A DNA stretch of 52,200 nt from Hyphomicrobiales bacterium (GCA_021775835.1 JAJFHC010000274.1:1-52200); one strand, 5' to 3'; counted from the stretch's first letter, positions 25,550-36,384 are shown. Notes: generated by a model not told the origin, from the sequence alone. Numbers and translations: made by a program.

Positions 25550-26317
25550 CTAGTACTGGAATTGCTCTGTGATGACCCGTTCCTCGAGGCTGTGGCCTTC
25601 ATCGAACATCATGTCGATGCTCAGGGTTTCATCAGCCTCGATGTGAACATCGACGATGTCGTTGAACTGGGTATGATCGGCGACCGTACTAACCGGACGC
25701 TTGTCGGGTTCCAGGACTTCGATCCGGACTTTTGCATTGCGCGGCAGTAGGGCACCTCGCCAACGACGGGGCCGGAACGCGCTTATCGGTGTCAGGGCGA
25801 GGAGCGGGGCATTGATCGGCAGGATTGGCCCATGGGCCGAAAGATTGTAGGCCGTGCTGCCGGCCGGTGTCGAGACAAGCACGCCGTCACAAATGAGTTC
25901 CTCGAGTCGGATCTTTCCATCAATGGAAAGGCGGAGTTTTGCCGCCTGATAGCTTTGCCGCAACATTGAGACTTCGTTGAAAGCAAGCGCCGTGTGGGTT
26001 GTCCCGTTCAAATCGCTGACGGACATACGAAGCGGATAGACCTTGGCGATTTCGGCTTTGCTCAGTCGCTCGAACAAACCATCCTCGGAATACTCGTTCA
26101 TGAGAAAGCCCACCGAACCGCGGTTCATGCCGTATATCGGGATGCTTGAATTCAGAAAGCGATGAATGGCCTGCAGCATAAGCCCATCGCCGCCCAAAGC
26201 GACAATGACGTCGGCATCATCGAATTCGGCATTGCCGTAGCGTGCGATAAGCGCTTTACAGGCTTCAACCGCCTCCGGCGCATCGCTGGCAATAAAGGAA
26301 ACTCTTTCCGGCGTCAT
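25550..26317 (-). CDS. nadK: NAD kinase
   Basis: A 255-aa ATP-dependent NAD kinase, which makes NADP+. ATG 26317 has a GAGGAC sequence upstream; a start six codons earlier is possible. It has the GGDG motif ([13 protein letters not shown]44), [13 protein letters not shown], the NE motif in AFNEVSML and the conserved [21 protein letters not shown]. The length is typical for alphaproteobacterial forms. It is upstream of the receiver-Hpt pair on the same strand, 174 bases away, so cotranscription is uncertain. Confidence 0.94.
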   Translation of the reverse strand: MTPERVSFIASDAPEAVEACKALIARYGNAEFDDADVIVALGGDGLMLQAIHRFLNSSIPIYGMNRGSVGFLMNEYSEDGLFERLSKAEIAKVYPLRMSVSDLNGTTHTALAFNEVSMLRQSYQAAKLRLSIDGKIRLEELICDGVLVSTPAGSTAYNLSAHGPILPINAPLLALTPISAFRPRRWRGALLPRNAKVRIEVLEPDKRPVSTVADHTQFNDIVDVHIEADETLSIDMMFDEGHSLEERVITEQFQY

Positions 26318-26498
26318 GGGGTAGGTCCTCTGCAAATCACCGGCACTATAGCGGATAGTTACCTTATGAACAGTTATGTCGGAGGTGTGCTAAGTCCTTT
26401 ATCGCCAGTGCCAAATTCGCAATCCGATTGTAGCGTCGTGTCGATATCGGTTAACCTGCTGTTTGCGGATGTGCTCACTCAGAAGGACGGCCTGGATC

Positions 26499-27140
26499 AT
26501 GAAGCTACACAATTACTGGCGCAGTTCGACGTCGTACCGGGTGAGGATCGTGCTTAACCTCAAGGGTATCGAATTCGAGTATATCCCCTGTAATCTGTTG
26601 GCAGCTGAACATCGCGGTGCTGACTATCTGGCCCTCAACCGGCAAGGACTCGTCCCGACACTGGAACTGGATGACGGCACACAATTAACCCAGTCCCTGG
26701 CAATCATCGATTATCTCGACGAAGTTCACCCTGCGCCTGCACTGCTGCCCAATGACCCGTTAGCGCGTGCCCGTGTGCGTGCGATCGCTCACGCCGTGGC
26801 GCTGGAAATCCATCCGGTTAACAATCTTCGCATTTTGAATTATCTGTCCGATCCTCTGCAGCACCCTGCTGAAATCAAGGGTCAATGGTTTCGCCATTGG
26901 GTGGCGCAGACTTTTGTGCCTCTCGAGGCAGAGCTGTCGACCAGCAGCCTGACGGCTGACTTCTGTCATGGACGCCAACCGACTCTGGCAGATGTCTGCC
27001 TCGTGCCCCAAGTGGCAAATGGCGCACGCTTCGACGTCGACATGTCGCCTTATCCGAGTATCAGTCGAATTTACGAGAACTGCATGGCCCTGCCGGCGTT
27101 CGCGTCGGCGGCGCCACCGAACCAGCCGGACGCGCCGTAA
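26499..27140 (+). CDS. maiA: Zeta-class glutathione S-transferase / maleylacetoacetate isomerase
   Basis: A 213-aa GST. ATG 26499 starts at the beginning of the thioredoxin fold. The zeta-class active-site motif reads SSTSYRVRI (usually SSCxWRVR), followed by QGLVPTLELDDG and TQSLAIIDYLDE for glutathione binding. The C-terminal domain has PTLADVCLVPQV. Zeta GSTs isomerise maleylacetoacetate or maleylpyruvate in tyrosine or gentisate breakdown. No other gene of those routes is in the window, so a general GST role is also possible. The Cys-to-Thr change at the third motif position is noted. Confidence 0.82.
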   Translation: MKLHNYWRSSTSYRVRIVLNLKGIEFEYIPCNLLAAEHRGADYLALNRQGLVPTLELDDGTQLTQSLAIIDYLDEVHPAPALLPNDPLARARVRAIAHAVALEIHPVNNLRILNYLSDPLQHPAEIKGQWFRHWVAQTFVPLEAELSTSSLTADFCHGRQPTLADVCLVPQVANGARFDVDMSPYPSISRIYENCMALPAFASAAPPNQPDAP

Positions 27141-27271
27141 GGATTGTGTTTTGATTTCCTGACGATTTGCGACTCAGTTAGGTTTGCTAGGGTCAAGCAA
27201 GGTGCGGCTTTGTCTGGTTGTCCAACTCACGATGGGTCAGTTTGTCGAGCCGTATCGTTGAGGAACACTCG

Positions 27272-29203
27272 ATGCCACAGCAGACCAGAGAGACTTTTCT
27301 GTTTTCCCTGCTCAAGATTTTTGGCAGCTCTGCGTTATCCACAAGCGAGAAAATCCAACAACTGCTCGACTACGGTCGTAGCTTCTACAATGTCGACTAT
27401 GCAATCGTCAGCCGCAGGGACCGCGAGGATTATGTGGTGCAACACCTGTCCAAAGACGATCCGGAAGGCGAACTGAGCGAGATCGTCGCGTTGACCGATA
27501 CTCTCTGTCAGTTTGTGTATCGCGACCGAAAAGCGAAATCGTTCCAGAGTGTTTCCCGTGAGATTTCCGAACGGCCGCCCGGTGGCGGCGGCTTTGAATT
27601 CGAATCCTACATCGGCGCGCCGATTTTAGTAGACGATCAAGTGATCGGAACGCTTTGCTTCGAGTCTTTTGCAGCCAGACCGACACCATTCGAGCAAGAG
27701 GATCTCGACCTCGTTGAGACCCTTGCCGACTGGATAGGGTCTCAGTTTGAATATGATCAGCTCAACCGGGAACACTGCGTGTCTATTACGGAATCCCCGA
27801 GTTTTTTTCTTCATGTGTTGCCTGACGGTACCATCGCCAAGATCAACCGCTCCCTGGCATTGTTACTTGGGCGCTCCGAACAGGAGGCCGTGGGTTCAAA
27901 AATTGAAAACGTCGTTCCATGTCTTGTAAATCTTGTCTCGAAATCGAACGGCAATCTGATTGAAGAAACAATCGAGATTCGCAATGCGGATGGCAAGCAA
28001 CACTGGCTGCAGTTTGAGTATGTTCCCTCCGTGAATCCTGTGACGGGTAATCTGGACGGCCTAATATTTGCCAACGATGTGACCGAATCGGTGAAACAGC
28101 GGCATGCGCTCATGAATCTCAATGCACAGCTTGCCCAGGATCGCGAGCTTTACGCGGATCAGTACCGCCGGACTCCAGCGATGCTGCATTCCATAGATTC
28201 CAGCGGGTGCATCCAGGAGGTCAGTGATTTCTGGCTTAAGAGGCTTGGGTATTCCCGGGACGAAGTTGTTGGCGTGAAATCCGTGGATTTCCTGACCAGT
28301 GCATCCCGCGAACTGGCATTGAATGATTATTTGCCAAAGTTTTGGAAAACCGGCGCACTAGTGGACGAAGCTGTCCAATTCGTCGCAAAGAACAGCGAAA
28401 TCGTTGATGTGGAACTCTCCGCTGTCGTTGACCGCATGCATGAAGACGATTCTGACCGTACTCTTGCTGTCCTGATGGATGTTACTGAACGAAACCGGGT
28501 CATGGAGGAGTTGGAACTGGTCAATGCAGAGCTTCGACAATTCAATCACCTGGCCGCTCATGACCTCCAGGAACCGCTACGGAAAGTTCGGTATTTCAGC
28601 GATATGTTGCAACAGGCGGTGTCGGACGCAAACAGTGAGGATATCGGGTACGCGCTTGGTGTGATCGTGAACTCAGCGGAGCGCGCCAGCAGTCTTGTTT
28701 CAGATCTTCTGGCGTTCTCACGCGTTTCAAATCACGAGTTGAATCTGGCTCCGGTATTGTTGTCCGAGCTTGTCGGTCTCGCACTGGAGGATTTGTCGCT
28801 GCGCATAGAAGAGAGCGGCGCGAAGGTCGACGTGGATCTACGCGATACAACGGTGGTTGCGGACAGCTCACTTACCCGTCAGATATTCCATAACCTGATA
28901 TCGAACGGCCTCAAGTATCGAAGTTCGGACCGTCGGCTCGTTCTGAAGATTAGCGACGCAATGTCGGATGGCTCAATATGTGTCGACGTGCGCGACAATG
29001 GCATTGGTTTCGATCCAATCCATACCGACCGGATATTCAAACCGTTCAACCGGTTGCATGGACATTCGGAAATCTCCGGTACGGGAATTGGCCTTGCCGT
29101 TGTCACTAAAATCGCACAACGGCAAGGCTGGATTGTTACGGCGGAAGGCCGGCCCGGAGAGGGTGCTGTGTTCTCGGTTCACATTCCCAATTCCATTAAC
29201 TGA
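27272..29203 (+). CDS. Cytosolic GAF-PAS-PAS histidine kinase
   Basis: A 643-aa soluble sensor kinase. ATG 27272 follows GAGG. It has a GAF domain (about 15-170, with YIGAPILVDDQVIGTLCFE), a PAS domain (about 178-285), a second PAS domain (about 300-410, GYSRDEVVGVKSVDFL) and a coiled coil. The HisKA-type domain has the phospho-acceptor His in HLAAHDLQEPLRKV, a variant shared with phytochrome-type kinases. The HATPase has NLISNGLKYRS, VRDNGIGFDP and GTGIGLAVV. There is no cysteine or PCB-lyase region diagnostic of phytochrome. No response regulator is adjacent, so it is an orphan kinase. Confidence 0.9.
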   Translation: MPQQTRETFLFSLLKIFGSSALSTSEKIQQLLDYGRSFYNVDYAIVSRRDREDYVVQHLSKDDPEGELSEIVALTDTLCQFVYRDRKAKSFQSVSREISERPPGGGGFEFESYIGAPILVDDQVIGTLCFESFAARPTPFEQEDLDLVETLADWIGSQFEYDQLNREHCVSITESPSFFLHVLPDGTIAKINRSLALLLGRSEQEAVGSKIENVVPCLVNLVSKSNGNLIEETIEIRNADGKQHWLQFEYVPSVNPVTGNLDGLIFANDVTESVKQRHALMNLNAQLAQDRELYADQYRRTPAMLHSIDSSGCIQEVSDFWLKRLGYSRDEVVGVKSVDFLTSASRELALNDYLPKFWKTGALVDEAVQFVAKNSEIVDVELSAVVDRMHEDDSDRTLAVLMDVTERNRVMEELELVNAELRQFNHLAAHDLQEPLRKVRYFSDMLQQAVSDANSEDIGYALGVIVNSAERASSLVSDLLAFSRVSNHELNLAPVLLSELVGLALEDLSLRIEESGAKVDVDLRDTTVVADSSLTRQIFHNLISNGLKYRSSDRRLVLKISDAMSDGSICVDVRDNGIGFDPIHTDRIFKPFNRLHGHSEISGTGIGLAVVTKIAQRQGWIVTAEGRPGEGAVFSVHIPNSIN

Positions 29204-29223
29204 GGGCGTTTGGATTCCCCACC

Positions 29224-29979
29224 TCAGCCACGGCCAACATAGGGCATGGTCGTTGACATCACGGTCATGAACTGAACGTTGGCATCCAGGGGCAGGTTAG
29301 CCATGTAGACTACCGCATCTGCCACATGTTTGACGTCCATGGTCGGTTCAATCGCTGTCGATCCGTCAGCCTGAGGCACGCCTTCTTCCATTCGCTTGGT
29401 CATGTCGGTGGACGCATTGCCGATATCGATCTGGCCGCAGGCGATGTTGTGGGTGCGTCCATCCAGGGAAATACACTTGGTGAGACCGGTGATGGCGTGT
29501 TTAGTTGCTGTGTAAGGCACGGAGAACGGGCGGGGTGTATGGGCCGAGATCGATCCGTTGTTGATGATCCTGCCGCCTTTCGGGGTTTGCGTTTTCATGA
29601 ACTTCATGGCTTGCCTGGCGCACAGAAAAGAACCGGTCAGGTTGATGTCAACGACGGCCTTCCAGTCGTCGACCGATAATTCATCCATTGGAACCGGTGG
29701 CGCTCCAATCCCGGCATTGTTAAAAAGCACATCGACTCTGCCCAGTTCGTTCCGGGTTTTCGAGAACAGTGCTTCAACAGAATCGGGATCGGCGACATCG
29801 GTGGGTACAACGAGCATAGCACCGCCTGAGGCACTTTTCTGACCGGCCGTTTCCTCGAGTTGTTCCGCCCGGCGACCGGCCAGCGCGACAGAATAACCGA
29901 CGGCCTGCAGCGCTAGTGCTACGGCGCGCCCGACCCCGCTTCCTGCTCCGGTTACAACGGCTGTCTTGATGTCATCCAT
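29224..29979 (-). CDS. Short-chain dehydrogenase/reductase
   Basis: A 251-aa classical SDR. ATG 29979 follows GGAGAG. It has the cofactor motif [12 protein letters not shown] in LFNNAGIG, a catalytic serine in NNGSISAH and YTATKHA (Y-x3-K). An Arg pair after beta-2 (LAGRRAEQ) suggests NADP preference. The substrate is unknown. It is convergent with the upstream kinase and divergent from the TetA-like transporter. Confidence 0.88.
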   Translation of the reverse strand: MDDIKTAVVTGAGSGVGRAVALALQAVGYSVALAGRRAEQLEETAGQKSASGGAMLVVPTDVADPDSVEALFSKTRNELGRVDVLFNNAGIGAPPVPMDELSVDDWKAVVDINLTGSFLCARQAMKFMKTQTPKGGRIINNGSISAHTPRPFSVPYTATKHAITGLTKCISLDGRTHNIACGQIDIGNASTDMTKRMEEGVPQADGSTAIEPTMDVKHVADAVVYMANLPLDANVQFMTVMSTTMPYVGRG

Positions 29980-30197
29980 TCGTCTGCTCTCCTGATTTGG
30001 GCTTTATCGGATCGTCCGGTGGGAATCTTCGGCAAGTGTAATGAGCGAAGATCGGGAGAATTGCAAACCCCTATCTGGAGTCTGGTCCATCTGGAAACAC
30101 GAAGAGAGTCCAAAGTCAGATCGGATGGTAGTATATGGTGGCTTGCGGTGAATGGATGTGATGCCGCGCGCTGCTGCATTCAAAGGACATTCGGATC

Positions 30198-31448
30198 ATG
30201 GCATCGCCGCCCCGGACGAAATCGGGTGAAATCCCGCATGCCAAATACTTCGTCTTTTTTACCGTCCTGCTCGATGCCATGGGCATCGGCATCATTGTCC
30301 CCGTCACACCGGACCTGATTAGGGAGTTGTCAGACCTGCCATTGAGTCAGGCGGCGCTGTGGGGCGGTTATCTGAGTTTCGTCTATGCGCTAATGCAGTT
30401 CGTTTGCGGGTCGACGATAGGTAATCTGTCGGACTGTTTCGGGCGGCGGCCGGTCCTGCTGGTGTCCTTAGGGGCGTTGGCAGTTGATTATGTGATCATG
30501 GGATTCGCGCCGACTCTGTGGCTGCTGTTTGTTGGCAGGTTCATCGCCGGAATAGCCGGCGCCACTTATTCAACCGCAAATGCCTTCATTGCCGACGTGA
30601 CGCCGCCGGAAAAGCGTGCACAGAATTTTGGCCTCATCGGGGCCGGTTTCGGCCTCGGTTTTGTTCTGGGTCCGTTGATCGGGGGGCTTGTAGGGGAACT
30701 GGGAACGCGGGCGCCGTTCTTTGCCGCCGCCGGCCTGGCAATGCTCAACTTCTTCTACGGCCTGGTTGTTCTCCCGGAATCCCTCGCGCCGGAGAACCGA
30801 CGCAAGTTTTCCTGGGCACGGGCAAACCCGCTCGGCTTCGCGCGCCAGATTTCAAAGTTTCCTACTGTCGCCTGGTTTCTTGCAGCGATGGTGCTTTTTA
30901 ATCTGGCTCACTTCGTCTATCCCGCCGTCTGGAGTTTCTACACCAAGGAGGCGTTCGCCTGGAGCAGTGCCGAGGTCGGTCTGTCACTGGCGGTCGTCGG
31001 CATCGGGTTCGCTGTCGTACAGGGGTGGTTGATCCGCCACATCCTGCCGAAACTGGGAGAAGTGAAGACGACGGTTCTTGGCTTCGTCGTCAGCATTGCT
31101 GGTCTGTTGCTGTTGGCCTTTGCCACGCAAGGTTGGAGGGTCTACGCCCTCATGCCCCTGATCGCGTTGGGGGCGATCATCACACCGGCAATTACCGCGC
31201 TGATGTCAAACAGGATAGCCGACGATGCCCAGGGCGAGCTGCAGGGAGCCTTGGCCAGTCTCTCCGGGATTACGCTGATCATCAGCCCGATCCTGATGAC
31301 GCAGTTGTTCGGATATTTCTCCGGGCCGGCCACGCCGTTCTATTTTCCCGGTGCGCCGTTTCTGGCGGCTGGGCTGATCATGGCGTTGGCCCTCATCCCG
31401 TTCAGTGCGGGTTTGAGGGCAGTGCGTCGCTCTATGGATGAACCCTGA
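30198..31448 (+). CDS. TetA-type MFS transporter
   Basis: A 416-aa MFS antiporter-like protein. ATG 30198 has AAAGGA upstream. [21 protein letters not shown] in helix 1, the loop [14 protein letters not shown] and [21 protein letters not shown] in helix 5 match the TCR/Tet (class A-like) subfamily of 12-helix exporters. Such chromosomal homologues are common and not proof of tetracycline resistance; no TetR gene is adjacent. Its 3' end overlaps the convergent MFS gene by 17 bases. Confidence 0.85.
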   Translation: MASPPRTKSGEIPHAKYFVFFTVLLDAMGIGIIVPVTPDLIRELSDLPLSQAALWGGYLSFVYALMQFVCGSTIGNLSDCFGRRPVLLVSLGALAVDYVIMGFAPTLWLLFVGRFIAGIAGATYSTANAFIADVTPPEKRAQNFGLIGAGFGLGFVLGPLIGGLVGELGTRAPFFAAAGLAMLNFFYGLVVLPESLAPENRRKFSWARANPLGFARQISKFPTVAWFLAAMVLFNLAHFVYPAVWSFYTKEAFAWSSAEVGLSLAVVGIGFAVVQGWLIRHILPKLGEVKTTVLGFVVSIAGLLLLAFATQGWRVYALMPLIALGAIITPAITALMSNRIADDAQGELQGALASLSGITLIISPILMTQLFGYFSGPATPFYFPGAPFLAAGLIMALALIPFSAGLRAVRRSMDEP

Positions 31449-32646
31449 CCGGCTCCGGTGTCCTTGCAAGCCCGGCCGTCAGCCCGATGGCCAAAACCGA
31501 ACATCCCAGCATCAACATGAATGACGCGTCATAATTGCCGTTGGCGTCAAATACGGCGGCGCCAAGATAAGCACCGATGCCGCCGCACATGTGATGGACC
31601 ATTGTGACCATGCCACTCAGGGCGCCCAGGCTCTTTGTGCCGAAGGCGTTGCGGACAAAGACGACTGTCAGAGGTGCCGTTATCCAATAGGTCATCCCGA
31701 ACAGCATGGCAAATGCCGTCACCGATATGATGTCCTTGTTTGTCAGCACAATGGTGAAGATCACTATGCGCACGATGAAGCAGGCAATCGTTGCCCCAAT
31801 CGGGCCGAACTTGTCGGACCACACGCCTGCCGCTATGACGCCAAGAAGCCCGGCAAGTCCCATGAAAGCGAGCAGGTTGCCGGCAAACAATGTGGCGACA
31901 CCAGTGTCTTGTGCAAAAGCGACAATGTGGGTCGATACGAAGAAATCCTGGAATCCGCACACGGCGTAGACCGCCAGCAAAAACCAAAGGCTCCTCGTCT
32001 TCAACGCTTCGCGGGTGGTAAGGCCGGAGGCTTGCCCGGTACGACCGGTGTTTTCAGTGTCTTTCGTGTCGCCCTGAGACACCGCCCACATGACCAGCGG
32101 GAACAGGATGAGGTTGACCGCGCCCAACCAGATGAAGACCGACTGCCAGCCGATGGTGACGAGGACCGCGGCAAGCGCGGATATGATCAGGAGCTGGCCG
32201 AGCCCCATGCCGGAGATGGCAAATGCGTTGGCAAAACCGGCCCGTTCGGGAAACCGTCGTGTAATCATGACGCCTACAGGCGTAATCGATGCAACACCAT
32301 TGCCGATCGCAAATATGACGCCGTAAAGCAGGTAGACGTGCCACGGTTCGGTCGCCTGGCTCATCAACCCGATTCCAAGAGCGCTGATCAGCAATCCGCC
32401 ACCCAGGATAGCTCGTAGCGGAAACCGGTCCGCCAGGAGGCCTGTGATGAACATGCAGGACGCAGACACAAACAAAAATAGGGCAACTGCAGTGCCCAGC
32501 GTGCTGCGGCCCCAGTCGAAAGTTTCAGCCATAGGGCGCAGAACTAGGCCAATTGCGTGGCGTGATCCGCCTCCGACAAACAGGACAAAAAAACCGGTCG
32601 CCAAAATGACAGCACCCGCGAAGGAAAGTTTCTGCCGTGCTGTCAT
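31432..32646 (-). CDS. MFS transporter, OFA/monocarboxylate-like
   Basis: A 404-aa, 12-helix MFS protein starting at ATG 32646. The N-terminus GGGSRHAIGLVLRPMAETF and the loop GLLADRFPLRAILGG fit the oxalate/formate or monocarboxylate-like MFS group. It is divergent from the 2-aminobenzoyl-CoA operon, with a 179-base shared promoter region that holds palindromic sites. A role in uptake of an aromatic acid such as anthranilate is plausible from this arrangement but not shown by the sequence. Confidence 0.83.
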   Translation of the reverse strand: MTARQKLSFAGAVILATGFFVLFVGGGSRHAIGLVLRPMAETFDWGRSTLGTAVALFLFVSASCMFITGLLADRFPLRAILGGGLLISALGIGLMSQATEPWHVYLLYGVIFAIGNGVASITPVGVMITRRFPERAGFANAFAISGMGLGQLLIISALAAVLVTIGWQSVFIWLGAVNLILFPLVMWAVSQGDTKDTENTGRTGQASGLTTREALKTRSLWFLLAVYAVCGFQDFFVSTHIVAFAQDTGVATLFAGNLLAFMGLAGLLGVIAAGVWSDKFGPIGATIACFIVRIVIFTIVLTNKDIISVTAFAMLFGMTYWITAPLTVVFVRNAFGTKSLGALSGMVTMVHHMCGGIGAYLGAAVFDANGNYDASFMLMLGCSVLAIGLTAGLARTPEPVRVHP

Positions 32647-32739
32647 GTGGTTACCGTTCCCGGTTTTATGGACACCAAGCCTGCCACCGAACCACGCCTT
32701 GTGTCCATGGCTGGGTGAGGGGTCTTCGCAGTGGGTTTT

Positions 32740-32754
32740 ATTTCATATTGAAAT
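32740..32754. promoter_or_regulatory. Palindromic operator candidate 1 (MarR-type)
   Basis: ATTTCA-TAT-TGAAAT is a perfect 15-base palindrome in the AT-rich spacer between the MFS gene and the 2-aminobenzoyl-CoA operon, 72 bases before the operon's first ATG. Its size and symmetry fit MarR-family operators, and a MarR gene is in the operon (35899). Confidence 0.6.
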
Positions 32755-32756
32755 AT

Positions 32757-32773
32757 TTTATATTGCAAATAAA
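32757..32773. promoter_or_regulatory. Palindromic operator candidate 2 (MarR-type)
   Basis: TTTATATTGCAAATAAA is an imperfect palindrome (six of eight pairs) two bases after the first operator. Both contain ATATTG-(C)-AAATA-like cores, so they look like two copies of one site in tandem. Confidence 0.45.
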
Positions 32774-32825
32774 TTGACGTCGTGAAACCATCAGGCAAAT
32801 CACGGAGGCGAGGAGTGGTGCGGTC

Positions 32826-35129
32826 ATGAAAATAGTATGCATCGGAGGGGGACCCGCAGGACTCTATTTTGCAATCTCGATGAAGCTGCGCGAAGCCTCC
32901 CACGACGTTACGGTCGTTGAGCGTAACCGGCCCTACGACACCTTTGGCTGGGGTGTGGTGCTCTCGGATGAGACCTTGGACAACCTGCAGGAAAACGATC
33001 CGGTCAGTGCCAACGCAATCTTCGAGAACTTTGCCCATTGGGACGACATCGATGTGCATATCCGCAACGAAGTCATCACCTCCGGCGGTCACGGGTTCTC
33101 CGGCATCGGCCGTAAGCGCCTGCTCAACATTCTGCAGGACCGGGCTGTCGAACTCGGTGTGGATCTGGTGTTCGAGTCGGAGGTGGACGGCATAGAGGCT
33201 TACGCCGACGCCGATCTGATCATTGCGTCGGACGGTCTCAACAGCAGGATCCGGACACAGTTTGCCGACAGGTTCGAACCCGATATCGATACCCGCCGGA
33301 ACAAGTTCATCTGGCTAGGCACACACAAATTGTTTGAAGCGTTTACGTTTGCCTTTGAGGAAACCGAGCACGGCTGGATCTGGGCGCACGCCTATAAGTT
33401 CCAGCCCGACACTTCCACGTTCATTGTCGAATGTTCGGAGGAGACCTGGCGCAATTTCGGGTTTGAGAACCTCGACACCGAGGAAACCATAGCTGCCTGC
33501 GAGCGGGTCTTCGCAAAGTACCTCGACGGGCAGGCATTGATGAGCAATGCGGCTCACCTGCGTGGCTCGGCGTGGCTAAACTTTCCCAGGGTGTCCTGTA
33601 AGCGCTGGAGTTTCGACAACATTGTACTCATGGGAGACGCGGCTCATACGGCTCATTTTTCTATTGGGTCGGGAACCAAGCTGGCCATGGAGGACGCCAT
33701 TGATCTGGCAGCGCTCTTGCACGAAGCGCCATCCCAGGCGGCAGCTCTTGAAGACTATGAAACGAAACGAAGGACCGAGGTTTTGCGGCTCCAGAGTTCG
33801 GCTCGCAATTCCACGGAATGGTTTGAGGACATCGACCGGTACTTTGATCTTGAACCGATCCAGTTCGCCTATTCCCTGCTCACCCGCAGTCAGCGTGTGA
33901 GCCACGACAATTTGCGCCTGCGTGATCCCCAGTGGCTGAGCAGTGCGGAGTCCTGGTTTCTGTCGAGGGCGGAAGGCCGGCCGGCCAATGTGGCCCGACC
34001 GCCGATGTTTGCGCCATTCACGTTGCGCGGCATGACGCTCGCAAACCGGGTCGCGGTCTCGCCCATGTCAATGTACTCGGCCAAGGACGGCACACCGGAT
34101 GACTTCCATCTGGTGCATTACGGTTCACGGGCGCAGGGCGGGGCGGGTCTCCTGTTTACCGAAATGACGGACGTCAGTGCCGATGGCCGGATAACGCCAG
34201 GCTGTACCGGACTCTACGCTCCGGAACATGAGACCGCATGGCGCCGGATCGTCGATTTCGTTCATGATAACTCTCACGCAAAATTTGCAGCGCAGCTTGG
34301 TCATGCCGGACCAAAGGGGTCGACCAGGGTTGGTTGGGAAGGAATGGACGAGCCGCTGGACGCGGGCAACTGGGATGTGACGGCGCCCTCGGCAATCCGG
34401 TGGGCAGAGGCCAATCAGGTGCCTCGGGAACTCGATCGTCCGAAGATGGATCAGATTCGCGACGATTTTTTGCGCTCGGCACAGATGGCGGAGCGCTGCG
34501 GTTTCGACATGCTTGAATTGCACTATGCGCACGGTTATCTGATGTCCGCCTTCATCACGCCGCTCACCAACAAGAGGCCCGATGCCTATGGCGGGTCCCT
34601 CGAGAACCGGCTTCGGTATCCGATCGAAGTGTTTCATGCGGTGCGGGAAGTGTGGCCCGACGAAAAACCCATCTCGATCAGGATTTCCGCCAACGACTGG
34701 GTGGGGGAGGACGGCATTACACTGGACGATGCAGTCGAAATCGCCGTCGCCCTGAAGGCCGCCGGCGTTGACATTATCGATGTGTCTGCGGGCCAGACGT
34801 CAACGCGCGCCGAGCCGGTCTACGGACGGATGTTCCAGACACCGTTTTCCGACCGTATTCGCAATGAAGCCGATATCGCGACCATGGCGGTGGGCAACAT
34901 ATTCGAGCCGGACCATGTCAACTCTATATTGATGGCCGGTCGCGCGGACATCTGTTGCCTGGCACGGCCGCATTTGTCCGATCCCAACTGGACGCTGCGA
35001 GCGGCGGCAGCCCAGGGGTACGAACAACAACGCTGGCCGCAGCAGTATGAGTCCGGCAAGGATCAGATGGAACGCAATCTGCAGCGGGCCGCCGATCTGG
35101 CCGCTCAGATGGCCAATGTGAGGGTGTGA
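32826..35129 (+). CDS. Bifunctional 2-aminobenzoyl-CoA (or salicylyl-CoA) monooxygenase/reductase
   Basis: A 767-aa two-domain flavoprotein. The N-terminal FAD monooxygenase (about 1-380) has [30 protein letters not shown] and [15 protein letters not shown]. The C-terminal old-yellow-enzyme domain (about 395-767) has [52 protein letters not shown] and [12 protein letters not shown]. This fusion is known from aerobic anthranilate breakdown, where it hydroxylates and dearomatises 2-aminobenzoyl-CoA to 2-amino-5-oxocyclohex-1-ene-carbonyl-CoA. Databases often name it salicylyl-CoA 5-hydroxylase. The operon contents favour the 2-aminobenzoate substrate. It is the first gene of the operon. Confidence 0.9.
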   Translation: MKIVCIGGGPAGLYFAISMKLREASHDVTVVERNRPYDTFGWGVVLSDETLDNLQENDPVSANAIFENFAHWDDIDVHIRNEVITSGGHGFSGIGRKRLLNILQDRAVELGVDLVFESEVDGIEAYADADLIIASDGLNSRIRTQFADRFEPDIDTRRNKFIWLGTHKLFEAFTFAFEETEHGWIWAHAYKFQPDTSTFIVECSEETWRNFGFENLDTEETIAACERVFAKYLDGQALMSNAAHLRGSAWLNFPRVSCKRWSFDNIVLMGDAAHTAHFSIGSGTKLAMEDAIDLAALLHEAPSQAAALEDYETKRRTEVLRLQSSARNSTEWFEDIDRYFDLEPIQFAYSLLTRSQRVSHDNLRLRDPQWLSSAESWFLSRAEGRPANVARPPMFAPFTLRGMTLANRVAVSPMSMYSAKDGTPDDFHLVHYGSRAQGGAGLLFTEMTDVSADGRITPGCTGLYAPEHETAWRRIVDFVHDNSHAKFAAQLGHAGPKGSTRVGWEGMDEPLDAGNWDVTAPSAIRWAEANQVPRELDRPKMDQIRDDFLRSAQMAERCGFDMLELHYAHGYLMSAFITPLTNKRPDAYGGSLENRLRYPIEVFHAVREVWPDEKPISIRISANDWVGEDGITLDDAVEIAVALKAAGVDIIDVSAGQTSTRAEPVYGRMFQTPFSDRIRNEADIATMAVGNIFEPDHVNSILMAGRADICCLARPHLSDPNWTLRAAAAQGYEQQRWPQQYESGKDQMERNLQRAADLAAQMANVRV

Positions 35130-35131
35130 TC

Positions 35132-35902
35132 GTGGCAACTTCCCTTGACAACAGACACGCCGTCGTGACGGGCGGTGCTCGTGGGATCGGTGCCGCAATT
35201 GCTTCCAGTCTCTGTAAAAGTGGTGCCAGGGTCACGATCATGGGCCGCGATGAAGCAGCTCTGGAGAAGATGGCCTCGATTCTGCCCGGTGCTGCCGGGG
35301 TGAAATGCGACGTCACATCGTCCGGTTCAGTGAGCAACGCGTTCTGTAGGGCTGTCGATGATTTCGGAGCCATAGACATTCTGGTCAACAACGCCGGTGC
35401 CGCTCATTCGGCGCCGTTCTCTGCGACCGATAATGACATCTGGGAAGCCATGCTTTCGGTCAATCTGACCGGGGTCTTCAATTGCACCAAGGCAGTGGCG
35501 GCGGCCATGGGCAAGCGCGGTCACGGACGCATTGTGTCGGTGGCCAGTACAGCCGGCCTCACGGGATATCCTTATGTGGCTGCCTATTGTGCGGCAAAAC
35601 ACGGTGTGATCGGCATGACCCGCGCCCTGGCGCTCGAGATGGCGCGGACCGGCGTCACCGTGAATGCGGTTTGTCCGGGTTTCACGGAAACCGATCTTTT
35701 GGCGGACTCTGTCGCCAATATCGTCGAGAAGACCGGCCGTAGCGAGGACGAGGCCCGTAAATCCCTTATGCGGACGAATCCGCAAGGACGGTTCGTGACG
35801 CCTGAGGAAGTGGCGGACACCGTATTATGGCTGTGTGGAGACAGTGCCGGGTCGATTACAGGACAGGCGATTGCCGTTGCGGGCGGTGAGGTGATGACAT
35901 GA
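35132..35902 (+). CDS. SDR-family 3-hydroxyacyl-CoA dehydrogenase (anthranilate operon)
   Basis: A 256-aa SDR. GTG 35132 is preferred (AGGG 7 bases upstream); GTG 35126, overlapping the previous stop, is the alternative. It has TGGARGIG, NNAGAAHSAPF, the catalytic serine in VSVASTAGLTGYPY and YCAAKHG, and a C-terminal GSITGQAIAVAGGEVM. It probably oxidises the hydroxyacyl-CoA formed during beta-oxidation of the dearomatised ring. Its stop overlaps the MarR start (ATGA). Confidence 0.88.
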   Translation: MATSLDNRHAVVTGGARGIGAAIASSLCKSGARVTIMGRDEAALEKMASILPGAAGVKCDVTSSGSVSNAFCRAVDDFGAIDILVNNAGAAHSAPFSATDNDIWEAMLSVNLTGVFNCTKAVAAAMGKRGHGRIVSVASTAGLTGYPYVAAYCAAKHGVIGMTRALALEMARTGVTVNAVCPGFTETDLLADSVANIVEKTGRSEDEARKSLMRTNPQGRFVTPEEVADTVLWLCGDSAGSITGQAIAVAGGEVMT

Positions 35903-36384
35903 GCAAGGTTGCCGTTCGGAAACTACCGGACATGGAAGAGCAGTCCAGGGACCGTCTTAGGCTCTGGCTGCGACTGCTAACGTGTACGACCCAGATTGAA
36001 CAGAAGATCCGGTCGAAGTTACGCAAGGAGTTCGAGACGACGCTGCCGCGTTTTGACGTGCTTGCGAGTCTTGCCCGTTCCGAAAACGGTCTGACCATGA
36101 GTGACCTTTCCCGTCAACTAATGGTGTCGAATGGTAACGTGACCGGGCTCGTCGACCGCATGACGGACGAGGGCCTGGTGATGCGCGTGCCGCACCCGGC
36201 TGACCGACGCTCCTCTTATGTCGCCTTGTCGGATAAGGGGTGGGAGCGTTTTTCCGAAATGGCCACCCATCATGCAGGATGGATCGATGACATGTTCGAC
36301 GGCCTTGATGACCGCGATGCGGCTGACCTTTCCCGCTTGCTCGGCAAGCTCAAGGATGCGGCCTCAAAAGGAGAAAATTCATGA
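35899..36384 (+). CDS. MarR-family regulator
   Basis: A 161-aa winged-helix regulator. Helix-turn-helix and wing: [20 protein letters not shown], then [20 protein letters not shown] and [10 protein letters not shown]. It lies inside the 2-aminobenzoyl-CoA operon with 4-base overlaps to both neighbours, so it is autoregulated with it. By analogy with aryl-CoA-responsive MarR proteins, it probably binds the palindromes at 32740-32773 and is released by an aryl-CoA ligand. Confidence 0.88.
   Translation: MSKVAVRKLPDMEEQSRDRLRLWLRLLTCTTQIEQKIRSKLRKEFETTLPRFDVLASLARSENGLTMSDLSRQLMVSNGNVTGLVDRMTDEGLVMRVPHPADRRSSYVALSDKGWERFSEMATHHAGWIDDMFDGLDDRDAADLSRLLGKLKDAASKGENS

Noticed and set aside
30198..31448. 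Tetracycline-resistance determinant
   Set aside because: The protein belongs to the TetA-like MFS group, but there is no adjacent TetR or operator and chromosomal homologues with other functions are common.
31591..32418. A 275-codon plus-strand frame rich in charged residues
   Set aside because: It is antisense to the MFS transporter and has no recognisable sequence.
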